Positions 1-7,662 of a DNA stretch of 64,000 nt are shown here, piece after piece. Position numbers and translations under genes: made by a program. This stretch comes from Deltaproteobacteria bacterium (GTDB lineage: Bacteria > Myxococcota_A > UBA9042 > PHBI01). The stretch's first letter is position 1. Every line of letters begins with the position of its first letter. Where the stretch lies: assembly GCA_020632715.1 (NCBI GenBank), contig JACKFA010000002.1, positions 858,501 to 922,500 of the forward strand, read 5' to 3'. Under the pieces are notes generated by a model. It had not been told where the DNA came from. It was given only the letters and a program-made list of their open reading frames with translations, and made no database searches.

Positions 1-62
1 GACTCGCCAGCGAACGCGTCCTTCAGGTTGTCGTGGGTCTTGCTGCCCTTCAGCTGCGCCAT
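1..62 (-). CDS. Rubrerythrin, N-terminal fragment (runs off the window)
   Basis: Only the first 20 codons and part of the next are present. They encode MAQLKGSKTHDNLKDAFAGE, the characteristic N-terminus of rubrerythrin, a non-haem di-iron ferritin-like protein that reduces peroxide in the cytoplasm of anaerobes and microaerophiles. The first metal-ligand helix normally contains the AFAGE segment, whose Glu is a ligand. The ATG is preceded on the minus strand by GGAGG with a 4-base gap, a strong ribosome binding site. The rest, including the C-terminal rubredoxin domain if present, lies outside the window. The gene follows the RCC1 lipoprotein gene on the same strand with a 118-bp gap. Identification rests on recognising a conserved N-terminus only. 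Confidence 0.85.
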   Translation of the reverse strand, partial: MAQLKGSKTHDNLKDAFAGE

Positions 63-93
63 GGGATCCTCCGTGATCTCTGTCGTGTCGGGT

Positions 94-111
94 GCCCGCC
101 CAGAGGCGGGC
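94..111 (-). terminator. GC hairpin between RCC1 gene and rubrerythrin
   Basis: A perfect 7-bp stem GCCCGCC/GGCGGGC with a 4-base loop lies between the stop of the RCC1-repeat gene and the start of rubrerythrin. There is no clear T-run after it on the minus strand, so termination is a guess. It could equally be a leader hairpin of the rubrerythrin mRNA. Confidence 0.3.
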
Positions 112-180
112 GATGCGAGACTCTAGCCCGCTCCCTCGGCGCCGTCACCCCGCCGGACCCGACGACCCGCCGCGCGCACG

Positions 181-1872
181 CTACTGGTACTGCACCTCGT
201 CGACCGCGGCCGGGACCTCGTCGTCGCCGATCGACCGCGAGTTCCCGAGCCCGAGCGCGCCGTCCTTGCCGCGCCCCCAGCAGCGGAGCCCGCCGCTCGC
301 GAGCAGCGCGCAGGTGTGATCCCCGTCCGCCGCGCCGAGCGCGACCCACACCGCGTCGTCGCCGAGGTCGACCGTGCCCGCCTCGAGCGCCAGGTACTCC
401 GGCGTGTCCCCGACGTTCAGCGTGTTGCCGTAGCCGAGCTTCCCGTTCGCCCCGGAGCCCCAGCACTGCACCGCGCCCGTCCTGAGCAGCGCGCACGTGT
501 GGTCGACCCCCGCCGCGATGGCGATCGCCGAGCCGAGGAGCGGCACGTCGCCCTTGTCGGCCGGGGTCTCGTCGTCGCCGACGTCGAGCCCGTCGCCGTA
601 GCCGAGGCGCCCGTCGAGCGCCCGCCCCCAACAGCGGACGCGCCCGTCCCAGAGGAGCGCGCAGGTGTGCTCGGCGCCGAGCGCGAGGGCGGTCACGGTG
701 TCGCCGACGTCGACGTCGCCAGCGGCGGCCGGATCCTCGTCGTCGCCGATGGTGTCGGTGTTGCCGTAGCCGAGGCGACCGAAGCCGCCCATCCCCCAGC
801 AGCGCACCTTGCCGACCGGGGTCAGGATGCAGGTGTGGCGCGCGCCGCAGTAGACGTGCGCCGCCTCGGCGCCCGTGACGACGGGGGCCGTGGCCTCGGG
901 GACCTCGTCGTCCCCGATGGTGGCCGTGTTGGCCGGGTTCCCGAGGTGCGCGGCGGTCGTCGCCGCGGGCTCGCCGATGCCCCAGCAGCGCACCGAGCCG
1001 TCGTCGAGGACGACGCAGGTGTGGTCCTGCCCGGCGGCCAGATCGCGCGCGAACCCGCCGATGAGCACGTTGCCGGCGGTCTTCGTCTGCTGGTCGCGCC
1101 CGACGTCGCGCGTGTCGCCGTAGCCGAGCGCCCCGTACTGCCCGCGGCCCCAGCACTGGACGCGCCCCGTGGCGAGCAGGACGCACGTGTGCGCCGCGCC
1201 CGCCGCGATCTGCACGATCTCGCCCGTGACCGGCAGGAGCGCCGCCTCGTACGCGAGCTTGTCGTTGCCGAAGCTGTTCGTGTTGCCCTGCCCGAGCTGC
1301 CCGTTCGTGTTGAGCCCCCAGCAGCGCGCGCGCCCGCCCCAGAGCGCGCAGGTGTGGCCGCCGCCGAGCGCGAGCAGGCGCCGCGCGCAGTCCCCGGAGC
1401 CGCAGAACCGCGGGTAGCCGTCGGCGGTGTTGCCGCAGCGCGCCGTGGGCGGCGTGAGCGGGTCCTTGCAGAGGCGGTCGGCGCAGGTCGTCGAGAGCTG
1501 GCAGAGGCCGACGCGTGGGCAGCGGATGAGCTCGCCGAAGCAGCGGCCGTCCGGGAGGCAGGCGTCGGCGGTCGTGCACTCGTCCTCGTCGTCGCAGGGG
1601 TCGTCGGGGACGACGAAGCCCTGGCACTCGCCCGCGAAGCACGCGCCCTTCACGCACGGGGGCTCGTCGAGCTCCGCGCAGCTCGACTCGCAGAGGGCCG
1701 CGTCCGGCGCGGTCGTGTCGACGGCCGCCGTGTCGGTGGCGCCAGCGGTGTCCACGATGACGTCGAGGGGGGCGCCGTCCGGCGAGCCGCACGCGAGCGT
1801 CATGGTGCAGTGCAGCAAGGCGATCGCGTAAGTCGCCGTCGTTCTTGGCGATATGGTCATGCTGCGCTGCAT
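181..1872 (-). CDS. Secreted lipoprotein with seven RCC1-type repeats
   Basis: The 563-residue product starts with a signal peptide ending in the lipobox TLAC (Cys near residue 28), so it is predicted to be lipid-anchored. A short Asp/Thr/Ala-rich linker follows, then a Cys-rich region (about residues 45-155) with closely spaced Cys pairs. From about residue 160 come seven repeats of the form HTCALL..G.VRCWG...G.LGYGNT, the bacterial RCC1/BNR-like repeat expected to close into a beta-propeller. Each repeat carries two Cys, which would suit an oxidising extracytoplasmic location. The ATG overlaps the stop of the upstream lipoprotein gene by one base (TGATG), suggesting translational coupling; a second ATG lies four codons downstream. 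Such proteins are common in Myxococcota, but their ligands are unknown. Confidence 0.88.
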   Translation of the reverse strand: MQRSMTISPRTTATYAIALLHCTMTLACGSPDGAPLDVIVDTAGATDTAAVDTTAPDAALCESSCAELDEPPCVKGACFAGECQGFVVPDDPCDDEDECTTADACLPDGRCFGELIRCPRVGLCQLSTTCADRLCKDPLTPPTARCGNTADGYPRFCGSGDCARRLLALGGGHTCALWGGRARCWGLNTNGQLGQGNTNSFGNDKLAYEAALLPVTGEIVQIAAGAAHTCVLLATGRVQCWGRGQYGALGYGDTRDVGRDQQTKTAGNVLIGGFARDLAAGQDHTCVVLDDGSVRCWGIGEPAATTAAHLGNPANTATIGDDEVPEATAPVVTGAEAAHVYCGARHTCILTPVGKVRCWGMGGFGRLGYGNTDTIGDDEDPAAAGDVDVGDTVTALALGAEHTCALLWDGRVRCWGRALDGRLGYGDGLDVGDDETPADKGDVPLLGSAIAIAAGVDHTCALLRTGAVQCWGSGANGKLGYGNTLNVGDTPEYLALEAGTVDLGDDAVWVALGAADGDHTCALLASGGLRCWGRGKDGALGLGNSRSIGDDEVPAAVDEVQYQ

Positions 1873-2528
1873 CAATAGGGGCCCGTGCTGCCGTCGCGAG
1901 GGGGCGGCGCCATCGCCGGATCGCTCGGCGTCGGCGCGGCGGGCGCCGGGTCCGCCGGGCCGGGCGCGGGGGGCGCGGGCTCCGGCTCCGGCGAGAGCTC
2001 GGGCAGGCCCTGGCCGCGGAGCATGACGTGCGATCGCTCCCACATGGCGTCGTTGTAGAGGTTGATCGCGTCGTAATAGTGCGCCTGCGACGAGAGCGCG
2101 GTCGAGAGGCCCGCGACGAGGAGCGCCGCGCCGGCCGCGGTGAGCCCGATCCCGAGCGCGCCGGTCGGCGAGAGCCCGTCCGGGTTGTCGACGCTGTCGA
2201 TGAGGACGAGCGTGGTCCCGACCGGCAGCACGACCGCCCCGCCGATCGCGAGCACGAGCGAGATCACGGCCTCCTCCTCGCCCGCCTCGGCGTGGTCCTT
2301 CGCGAGCGGCACGTCCGCGACGAGCTCCGAGAGGTCGCCACCGAGAGGGCCCGCGGCGCGCGGCTCCCCGGCGCCCGCGACGAGCTGCGGCGTGCCGGCG
2401 CGCTGCACCATCTTCACGTACGGGTACGGCTTCGGCGTGTACTGCGTGGAGGCGCAGGCGCCGGCGCCGGCGAGGAGGGCGGCGGCGACGAGCGTCGCGG
2501 TGCCGCGCGCGGCTCGGGGGCGTGTCAT
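1872..2528 (-). CDS. Small lipoprotein with two hydrophobic segments
   Basis: The 218-residue protein has a signal peptide with lipobox AGAC and then a polar stretch. Two hydrophobic segments follow at about residues 84-110 and 121-143, and the C-terminus is a Pro/Ala/Glu-rich tail. The ribosome binding site GAGGAG sits 8 bases before the ATG. It is the first gene of a two-gene unit with the RCC1-repeat lipoprotein, whose start overlaps its stop. No domain family was recognised. The two helices plus a Pro-rich tail suggest an envelope-anchored protein facing the periplasm, but no function can be assigned. Confidence 0.75.
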   Translation of the reverse strand: MTRPRAARGTATLVAAALLAGAGACASTQYTPKPYPYVKMVQRAGTPQLVAGAGEPRAAGPLGGDLSELVADVPLAKDHAEAGEEEAVISLVLAIGGAVVLPVGTTLVLIDSVDNPDGLSPTGALGIGLTAAGAALLVAGLSTALSSQAHYYDAINLYNDAMWERSHVMLRGQGLPELSPEPEPAPPAPGPADPAPAAPTPSDPAMAPPPRDGSTGPY

Positions 2529-2618
2529 GGCGCTGACTCCTCGGTCCGGGGGGGACGGGCAGCCAATCTGCCGCGCCAGGCCGCTCGGATCCAGCGCGGC
2601 GCGAGGCCGCCGCGGCGG

Positions 2619-3428
2619 TCAGATGTCGACCGGGAAGACCGGGGCGACGTCCTCCGGGAAGAACGTCGCGCCGACGCGCCCGAAGCGCTCGGCGGCGTCC
2701 GTGCAGAAGAAGGAGCGGCGGCCCTCGCGGGTCGGCGCGTGCAGCTCGCGCTCCGTCAGGAGCGCGTCGAGCTCGGTCGTGACGGCCTCGGCGGAGTCGA
2801 CGAGCGCGAGCGGGTAGCCGCCGAGCTCGGTCGCGAGGAGGTCCTCGATGACCCGCTTGAAGACCGGGTAGTGGGTGCACCCGAGCACGAGCGTGTCCAC
2901 GCCGGCCGCGACCATCGGCTCGAGGTAGGTGCGGAGCGTGAGCCGCGCCACCGGGTGGTCGACCCAGCCCTCCTCGGCGAGCGGGACGAGCAGCGGCCAG
3001 GCGCGCGTCGTGAGCTCGGCGTCCGGGCGGAGCGCGGTGATCGCCTTCTGATAGGCCTTCGAGCGGACGGTGGCCTCGGTGCCGGCGATGCCGATGCGGC
3101 CGGTCGTCGTGGCCGCGACGGCGGCGCGCGCGCCGGGCGCGATGACGCCGAGGATCGGCAGCTCCGACCCCTCGCGGAGGCTCTCGAGGGCGTAGGCGCT
3201 CGCCGTGTTGCAGGCGATGACGACCATCTTGACCGGGTAGCGGAGGAGCAGGTCGACCGCGCGGTCGGCGTAGCGGATGACCGTCTCGGCGGACTTCGTG
3301 CCGTAGGGGAGGCGCGCCGTGTCGCCGAGGTAGATGATGTCCTCGGTCGGGAGGCGGCGGACGATCTCGGCGGCGACCGTGAGGCCGCCGATCCCGGAGT
3401 CGAAGATGCCGATGGCCGCGCGGTGCAT
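2619..3428 (-). CDS. murI: Glutamate racemase
   Basis: MurI interconverts L- and D-glutamate in the cytoplasm, supplying D-Glu for peptidoglycan. The 269-residue product has the family's usual length and all signature motifs: GIFDSGIGGLTV at residues 7-18 (catalytic Asp10), the YLGDTARLPYGTKS substrate loop, VVIACNTAS with the first catalytic Cys (Cys73), and VLGCTHYP with the second catalytic Cys near residue 185. The start chosen is the ATG giving MHRAAIGIFDSG. The gene follows the VKOR-DsbA gene by about 30 bp on the same strand, so it is probably the last gene of the cytochrome/VKOR/murI unit. Confidence 0.96.
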   Translation of the reverse strand: MHRAAIGIFDSGIGGLTVAAEIVRRLPTEDIIYLGDTARLPYGTKSAETVIRYADRAVDLLLRYPVKMVVIACNTASAYALESLREGSELPILGVIAPGARAAVAATTTGRIGIAGTEATVRSKAYQKAITALRPDAELTTRAWPLLVPLAEEGWVDHPVARLTLRTYLEPMVAAGVDTLVLGCTHYPVFKRVIEDLLATELGGYPLALVDSAEAVTTELDALLTERELHAPTREGRRSFFCTDAAERFGRVGATFFPEDVAPVFPVDI

Positions 3429-3457
3429 GAGGGGGCCTCGCTCGTCAGGAGGGGGGG

Positions 3458-4621
3458 CTACTCGCGCTCCGCGCCGTCCGCGGTCTTCATGGCGTCGTCG
3501 ATCATCTTCTCGAGGTCGGGCCGCGGGCGCCCGCCGATGACCTTGTGGCCGTTCACGAGGAAGACGGGCGTCCCGGTGATGCCGAGCTTCAGGCCCTTGT
3601 CGATGTCCTCGACGATGCGATCGCGCGTCTTCGGGTCGGCCATGCACTCGAGGAGCTTCACCTTGTCCACGCCGAGGTCGACGACCTGCGCGAGGACCTC
3701 GTCCTGCGCGCCCTTGTGGTGCTCGAAGAGGACCGAGAGCGCCTCGTACTTCTTGCCCTGCGCGCCCGCGCACTCGCCGACCGTCGCGAGCCAGCAGGCG
3801 TTCACGTGGAAGTCCTGCTTGACCGCGGGGTTGCACGCCTTGTCGAGGGGGAAGTGCATGAAGGTGACGCGCACGTCCTTCGGCCGGTCGCGCTGGATGG
3901 CCTCGACCGTCTCGAAGAGGATCCGGCAGTGCGGGCACTCGATGTCGGCGAACTCGACGATGTGGACGGGGGCGTTGGGATCGCCCTTCGTGGCGCGGCC
4001 GTCGACGTCGACCTGGGCGACCGTGTCCGGGAGGTGGTCGGTCGCGAGCGCGGCGGAGAGGGTGAGCGCGTAGACGACGTAGACGCCCACGACGCCCGCG
4101 ACGAAGACCGCGGCGGTGACGCCGGTGGCGGCGGACGCGATCGACCCCCAGACGCGCTTGAGCCAGGTCCCGACGGGCTCGCCGAGGGTGAGCCACGCGG
4201 TCACGAGCAGCGCGAGGTTCGTGCCGTAGAGCACCGAGCAGTACATGCAGACGGTGCCGTGGCCGATGACCGAGTAGAGGAGGAGCGCGACGGAGTAGGC
4301 GGACGCGAGCGCGGCGAGCCCGAGCTGGAGCCGCGGCGGGGCCGGGTCGGCGGGGCGGCGCGCGCGCCAGATCGTGAGCGCGAGGAAGGCGAGGTAGAAG
4401 CCGACCGCGAGGATGGAGATCGGGAGCTTCGGGCCGAGGCTCCCGAGCGGGATGGCGCTCGCGGCGTCGAAGCGCGAGATGTCGCAGCCGCCGCCCATCG
4501 CGCAGAGGCCGCCCGCGAACTCGGGGTCCGCGACCGCCTGGAAGTGATCCCAGGTCAGGTACGCGGCGTCGGCGAGCCCGATCAGGCAGAGGAGGACGAA
4601 GACGAGCGTGCTCTTCCGCAA
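3458..4621 (-). CDS. VKOR-DsbA fusion: disulfide-forming oxidoreductase
   Basis: The 387-residue protein joins two halves of the periplasmic disulfide machinery. The N-terminal half is a multi-pass VKOR (vitamin K epoxide reductase-like) domain. It has the loop Cys pair in GLCAMGGGCDIS and the quinone-side CxxC in TVCMYC. The C-terminal half, after the last membrane segment, is a DsbA/DsbG-like thioredoxin domain with ECPHC and the cis-Pro loop GITGTPVF. Electrons would pass from substrate thiols to CPHC, then to VKOR Cys pairs and to quinone. No ATG fits; a TTG giving MRKSTLVFVLL begins 2 bases after the upstream cytochrome stop and is my choice. The many Cys-rich lipoproteins in this window would need such an oxidase. 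Confidence 0.9.
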   Translation of the reverse strand: MRKSTLVFVLLCLIGLADAAYLTWDHFQAVADPEFAGGLCAMGGGCDISRFDAASAIPLGSLGPKLPISILAVGFYLAFLALTIWRARRPADPAPPRLQLGLAALASAYSVALLLYSVIGHGTVCMYCSVLYGTNLALLVTAWLTLGEPVGTWLKRVWGSIASAATGVTAAVFVAGVVGVYVVYALTLSAALATDHLPDTVAQVDVDGRATKGDPNAPVHIVEFADIECPHCRILFETVEAIQRDRPKDVRVTFMHFPLDKACNPAVKQDFHVNACWLATVGECAGAQGKKYEALSVLFEHHKGAQDEVLAQVVDLGVDKVKLLECMADPKTRDRIVEDIDKGLKLGITGTPVFLVNGHKVIGGRPRPDLEKMIDDAMKTADGAERE

Positions 4622-4623
4622 GT

Positions 4624-5055
4624 TCAGTACCCTGGCTTGGGCGTCGGCGCCGGCGCGACCTCGAGCTGGCGCACGTAGGCGAGCAGGTTTCGGAGCTGGT
4701 CGTCCGTGAACCGGAAGGCCGGCATCACGGGCGGGCGGCCGGCGCGCACGGTCTGCGCGATCTGGCCGTCGCGGAGGCGAGCCTGCCAGGACGGGCTCGT
4801 CATGTCGATGCGCTCGGCGGCCTCGACGCCGTGGCCCGTGGGGCCGTGGCAGCGGGCGCAGTTCTGGGCGAAGAGCTCGGCGCCGGCGTGGGCGTCGCCC
4901 TGGGCGGCGACGAGGCCCTGCTGGAGCATCGCCTCGTCGCAGGCGCCCGCGGGGAAGCAGCGGGAGACGGGCTCGTCGCCGACGGAGCCCGACGACTCGC
5001 AGGCGGCGAGCGAGAGCGAGAGGAGGCCGAGGCCCAGCGTGAGGTACCGCAACAT
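4624..5055 (-). CDS. Monohaem cytochrome c lipoprotein
   Basis: The 143-residue protein has a signal peptide and lipobox LAAC (Cys19), so it should be anchored to a membrane and face outward. It carries one c-type haem site, CARCH at residues 66-70, and a plausible distal Met ligand in PVMPAF (Met111), as in class I cytochromes c. Two further Cys (about 33 and 39) lie in the linker. It is the first gene of the cytochrome, VKOR-DsbA, murI group and its stop is 2 bases before the TTG chosen for VKOR-DsbA. The linkage to a quinone-reducing disulfide oxidase suggests an electron-transfer partner, but that is inference. Confidence 0.88.
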   Translation of the reverse strand: MLRYLTLGLGLLSLSLAACESSGSVGDEPVSRCFPAGACDEAMLQQGLVAAQGDAHAGAELFAQNCARCHGPTGHGVEAAERIDMTSPSWQARLRDGQIAQTVRAGRPPVMPAFRFTDDQLRNLLAYVRQLEVAPAPTPKPGY

Positions 5056-5235
5056 GACCAGGCGCGCGTACCACGCGGATCCGGGCCAGGGCAAGCAGGC
5101 ATCGGCGGGGCGAGGCGCGCCGCGGGCGGGAGCGGGGCGGCTCGGCGGCCGCTGGCCGCGGGGCGCGCCGCCCTGGTCGACGGGAGGCGCGGATCCGTCG
5201 TCGCCACGGGAGGCGATCGTCGCTATCGTGCGCGG

Positions 5236-6129
5236 GTGCTCGGTCACCGCCCGCTCGTCGAGCTCGACCTCGTCGCGCTCGACCTCGAAGCCACCGGCGT
5301 CGCCCACGGCCACGATCGCGTCGTGGAGATCGGGGCGGCCCGCTTCCGGCTGATGCCCGACGGGCGCGTCGCGCCGGGGCCGATCTTCGAGGCGATGGTC
5401 GACCCCGGGATGCCGATCCCGCCGGTCGTGAGCCGGCTCACGGGCATCGACGACGACGCCGTGCGCGGGAAGCCCACCCTCGATCGGGTGTGGGCGGCGC
5501 TGCTCGCGTTCCTCGGGGATCGCGAGGAGACGCTGGTCGTCGCGCATTGCGCGCGGTCGGATCTCGCCTACTTCGGGAGCGAGATCCTGCGCCTCGGGCT
5601 CGAGCCGCCGCGCGTCCGCTGGGCGTGCACGCTCGAGATCGCCAAGCGCGTGGTGCCCGAGGCGCCGCGCTTCGGGCTCGAGCCGCTCAGGACGCTGCTC
5701 GGCGAGGGGCCGCTCCGCGAGGCGACGTTCCACCGCGCCGTCGCGGACGCGCTCCACACGCGGAACCTGTTCGCGGCGCTCGCGCGGCGGGCGGAGGCGC
5801 GGGTGCTGAAGGACCTCGGCGTGACCACGTCGCTCGCGATCCCGGGGCCCGAGGCGTTCGCCGTGGAGGTGCCCGAGCGGCTGCGGGTGGCGCTCGAGCC
5901 GGCGATCGCCGAGCAGCGGCGCGTGGCCATCGCGTACGACGGCGGCAGCAAGGGGAACACGCTGCGGCCGGTCACGCCGCTCGCGTTCTTCGCGCAGGAG
6001 GGGGTGCCGCTCCTGCGCGCGTGGTGCCACCTCGACGACGAGGCGAAGTCGTTCCGGTGCGACCGGATCCGGCGGGTCGTGCCGTTCCTCGGGGCGGGGG
6101 CCGAAGAGGGGCTCGCGAGCGGCGGTTGA
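5236..6129 (+). CDS. DEDDh 3'-5' exonuclease with C-terminal WYL-like domain
   Basis: The N-terminal domain (about residues 10-180) is a DnaQ/PolC-type exonuclease. It has ALDLEATG with Asp16 and Glu18, AHCARSDLAYF with the third-motif Asp, and HRAVADALHT with the His/Asp of motif III, so all DEDDh residues are present. The C-terminal 75 residues resemble a WYL domain (RRVAIAYDGG..., RPVTPLAF, LLRAWCHLD, SFRCDRI), a ligand-sensing fold usually found in transcriptional regulators. The product is 297 residues with a GTG start; no strong ribosome binding site is visible, and the start is chosen because homology begins just after it. It is divergent from the cytochrome gene across a 180-bp gap. 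A DNA-repair or nucleic-acid-responsive nuclease is likely; the substrate is unknown. Confidence 0.85.
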   Translation: MLGHRPLVELDLVALDLEATGVAHGHDRVVEIGAARFRLMPDGRVAPGPIFEAMVDPGMPIPPVVSRLTGIDDDAVRGKPTLDRVWAALLAFLGDREETLVVAHCARSDLAYFGSEILRLGLEPPRVRWACTLEIAKRVVPEAPRFGLEPLRTLLGEGPLREATFHRAVADALHTRNLFAALARRAEARVLKDLGVTTSLAIPGPEAFAVEVPERLRVALEPAIAEQRRVAIAYDGGSKGNTLRPVTPLAFFAQEGVPLLRAWCHLDDEAKSFRCDRIRRVVPFLGAGAEEGLASGG

Positions 6130-6311
6130 GAGGGCGTCGGACGGCCTCGTGGGCGGTCGCGGCGGGGATCTGAATCGCCGTTCAGTCGGCGCGCGCGGCG
6201 ATCTTGTTTTTCGTTGCGTGGCGAGGCGCGTGGCCCCCATGATGCGCCCCTTCCGCGCCGGGGCGAGTGGCCCCGGGCGGGCGCCCTCGACGCTTGTATG
6301 GGAGCGGTCCG

Positions 6312-7532
6312 ATGACAGACAGGTTCAGTGACGTGAAGAAGGTGGTCCTCGCGTACTCCGGCGGCCTCGACACCTCGGTCATGCTGCGGTGGTTGAAGGA
6401 CAAGTACGGCTGCGAGGTCGTCTGCTACACGGCGAACGTCGGGCAGGCCGAGGAGCTCGACGGGCTCGAGGCGAAGGCGCTCGCGTCGGGGGCGACGGCC
6501 GCGGTCATCGAGGACGTGACCGAGGAGTTCGTGCGGGACTTCGTGTTCCCGGCGGTACAGGCGAACGCGGTCTACGAGGGCACCTACCTCATGGGGACCT
6601 CGCTCGCGCGCCCGCTCATCGGGCGGCGCATGGCGGAGGTCGCGCTCGAGCACGGCGCGGACGCGGTCGTCCACGGCGCGACGGGCAAGGGCAACGACCA
6701 GATCCGCTTCGAGCTCGCGAGCTACAGCGTCAACCCGCACATCCGGGTCATCGCGCCGTGGCGCTTCTGGGAGTTCAAGGGGCGCACGGACCTCATCGCG
6801 TACGCGAAGGAGAAGGGGATCCCGGTCATCTCGACCGTGGAGAAGCCGTTCTCCATCGACCGCAACATCATGCACGTGAGCTTCGAGGGCGGGATCCTCG
6901 AGAACCCGTGGAACGAGCCGCCCGAGGACACCTACCTCCTCACGACGCCGGTCATGAAGACGCCGGACGAGCCCGAGGAGGTGACGATCACCTTCGAGAA
7001 GGGGATCCCGGTCGCCGTGAACGACGAGGAGCTCGGCCCGAAGGAGCTCCTGACGAAGCTCAACAAGCTCGGCGGCAAGCACGGCGTCGGGCGCGTCGAC
7101 CTCGTCGAGAACCGCTACGTCGGCATCAAGTCGCGCGGTGTGTACGAGACGCCGGGCGCGACGCTGCTCCACATCGGGCACCGCGCGATCGAGAGCCTCG
7201 CGATGGACCGCGAGGTCATGCTCATGCGCGACAGCCTCGTGCCGCGCTACGCGTCGCTCATCTACCGCGGCTACTGGTACTCGCCCGAGTGCGAGCTCAT
7301 GCGGAAGATCGTGCGCGAGACGCAGGAGAGCGTGAACGGCGTCGCGAAGCTGCGCCTCTACAAGGGCAACGCGACGCTCATCGGGCGGAAGAGCCCGAAC
7401 TCGCTCTACTCCTACAGCTTCGCGACGTTCGAGAAGGACACGGTCTACGACCAGCGCGACGCCGAGGGCTTCATCCGCATCAACGCCCTGCGCCTGCGCC
7501 TGCGCGCCCTGAAGGACGGCGGGCTCGACTGA
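6312..7532 (+). CDS. argG: Argininosuccinate synthase
   Basis: ArgG ligates citrulline and aspartate using ATP in the penultimate step of arginine biosynthesis. The 406-residue product is full length. It starts MTDRFSDVKKVVLAYSGGLDTSV, abbreviated here as the motif AYSGGLDTS at residues 14-22, the PP-loop that binds ATP. Other family signatures are GATGKGNDQIRFE and the tract around YSVNPHIRVIAPW. The ATG has GGGAGCGG upstream, spacing about 6. No other arginine genes are adjacent. The 180-bp upstream gap has no promoter I can name with confidence. Confidence 0.97.
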   Translation: MTDRFSDVKKVVLAYSGGLDTSVMLRWLKDKYGCEVVCYTANVGQAEELDGLEAKALASGATAAVIEDVTEEFVRDFVFPAVQANAVYEGTYLMGTSLARPLIGRRMAEVALEHGADAVVHGATGKGNDQIRFELASYSVNPHIRVIAPWRFWEFKGRTDLIAYAKEKGIPVISTVEKPFSIDRNIMHVSFEGGILENPWNEPPEDTYLLTTPVMKTPDEPEEVTITFEKGIPVAVNDEELGPKELLTKLNKLGGKHGVGRVDLVENRYVGIKSRGVYETPGATLLHIGHRAIESLAMDREVMLMRDSLVPRYASLIYRGYWYSPECELMRKIVRETQESVNGVAKLRLYKGNATLIGRKSPNSLYSYSFATFEKDTVYDQRDAEGFIRINALRLRLRALKDGGLD

Positions 7533-7547
7533 CCCGCCGACGCCCGT

Positions 7548-7575
7548 CGCGGCCCCCGCTCCGGCGCGGGCCGCG
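7548..7575 (+). terminator. GC hairpin after argG
   Basis: A 12-bp stem with one mismatch (CGCGGCCCCCGC against GCGCGGGCCGCG) and a 4-base loop starts 15 bp after the argG stop. There is no T-run, as is common in high-GC genomes, so the terminator call is tentative. Confidence 0.4.
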
Positions 7576-7662
7576 GCCGGGCGCGGTGGGTTCCTTGTGC
7601 GGAGCCCGCCGAAGCCATTAAGCTCCCTCCCGGTAGCGCCGATGCGAGGGGTGATGGCGACG

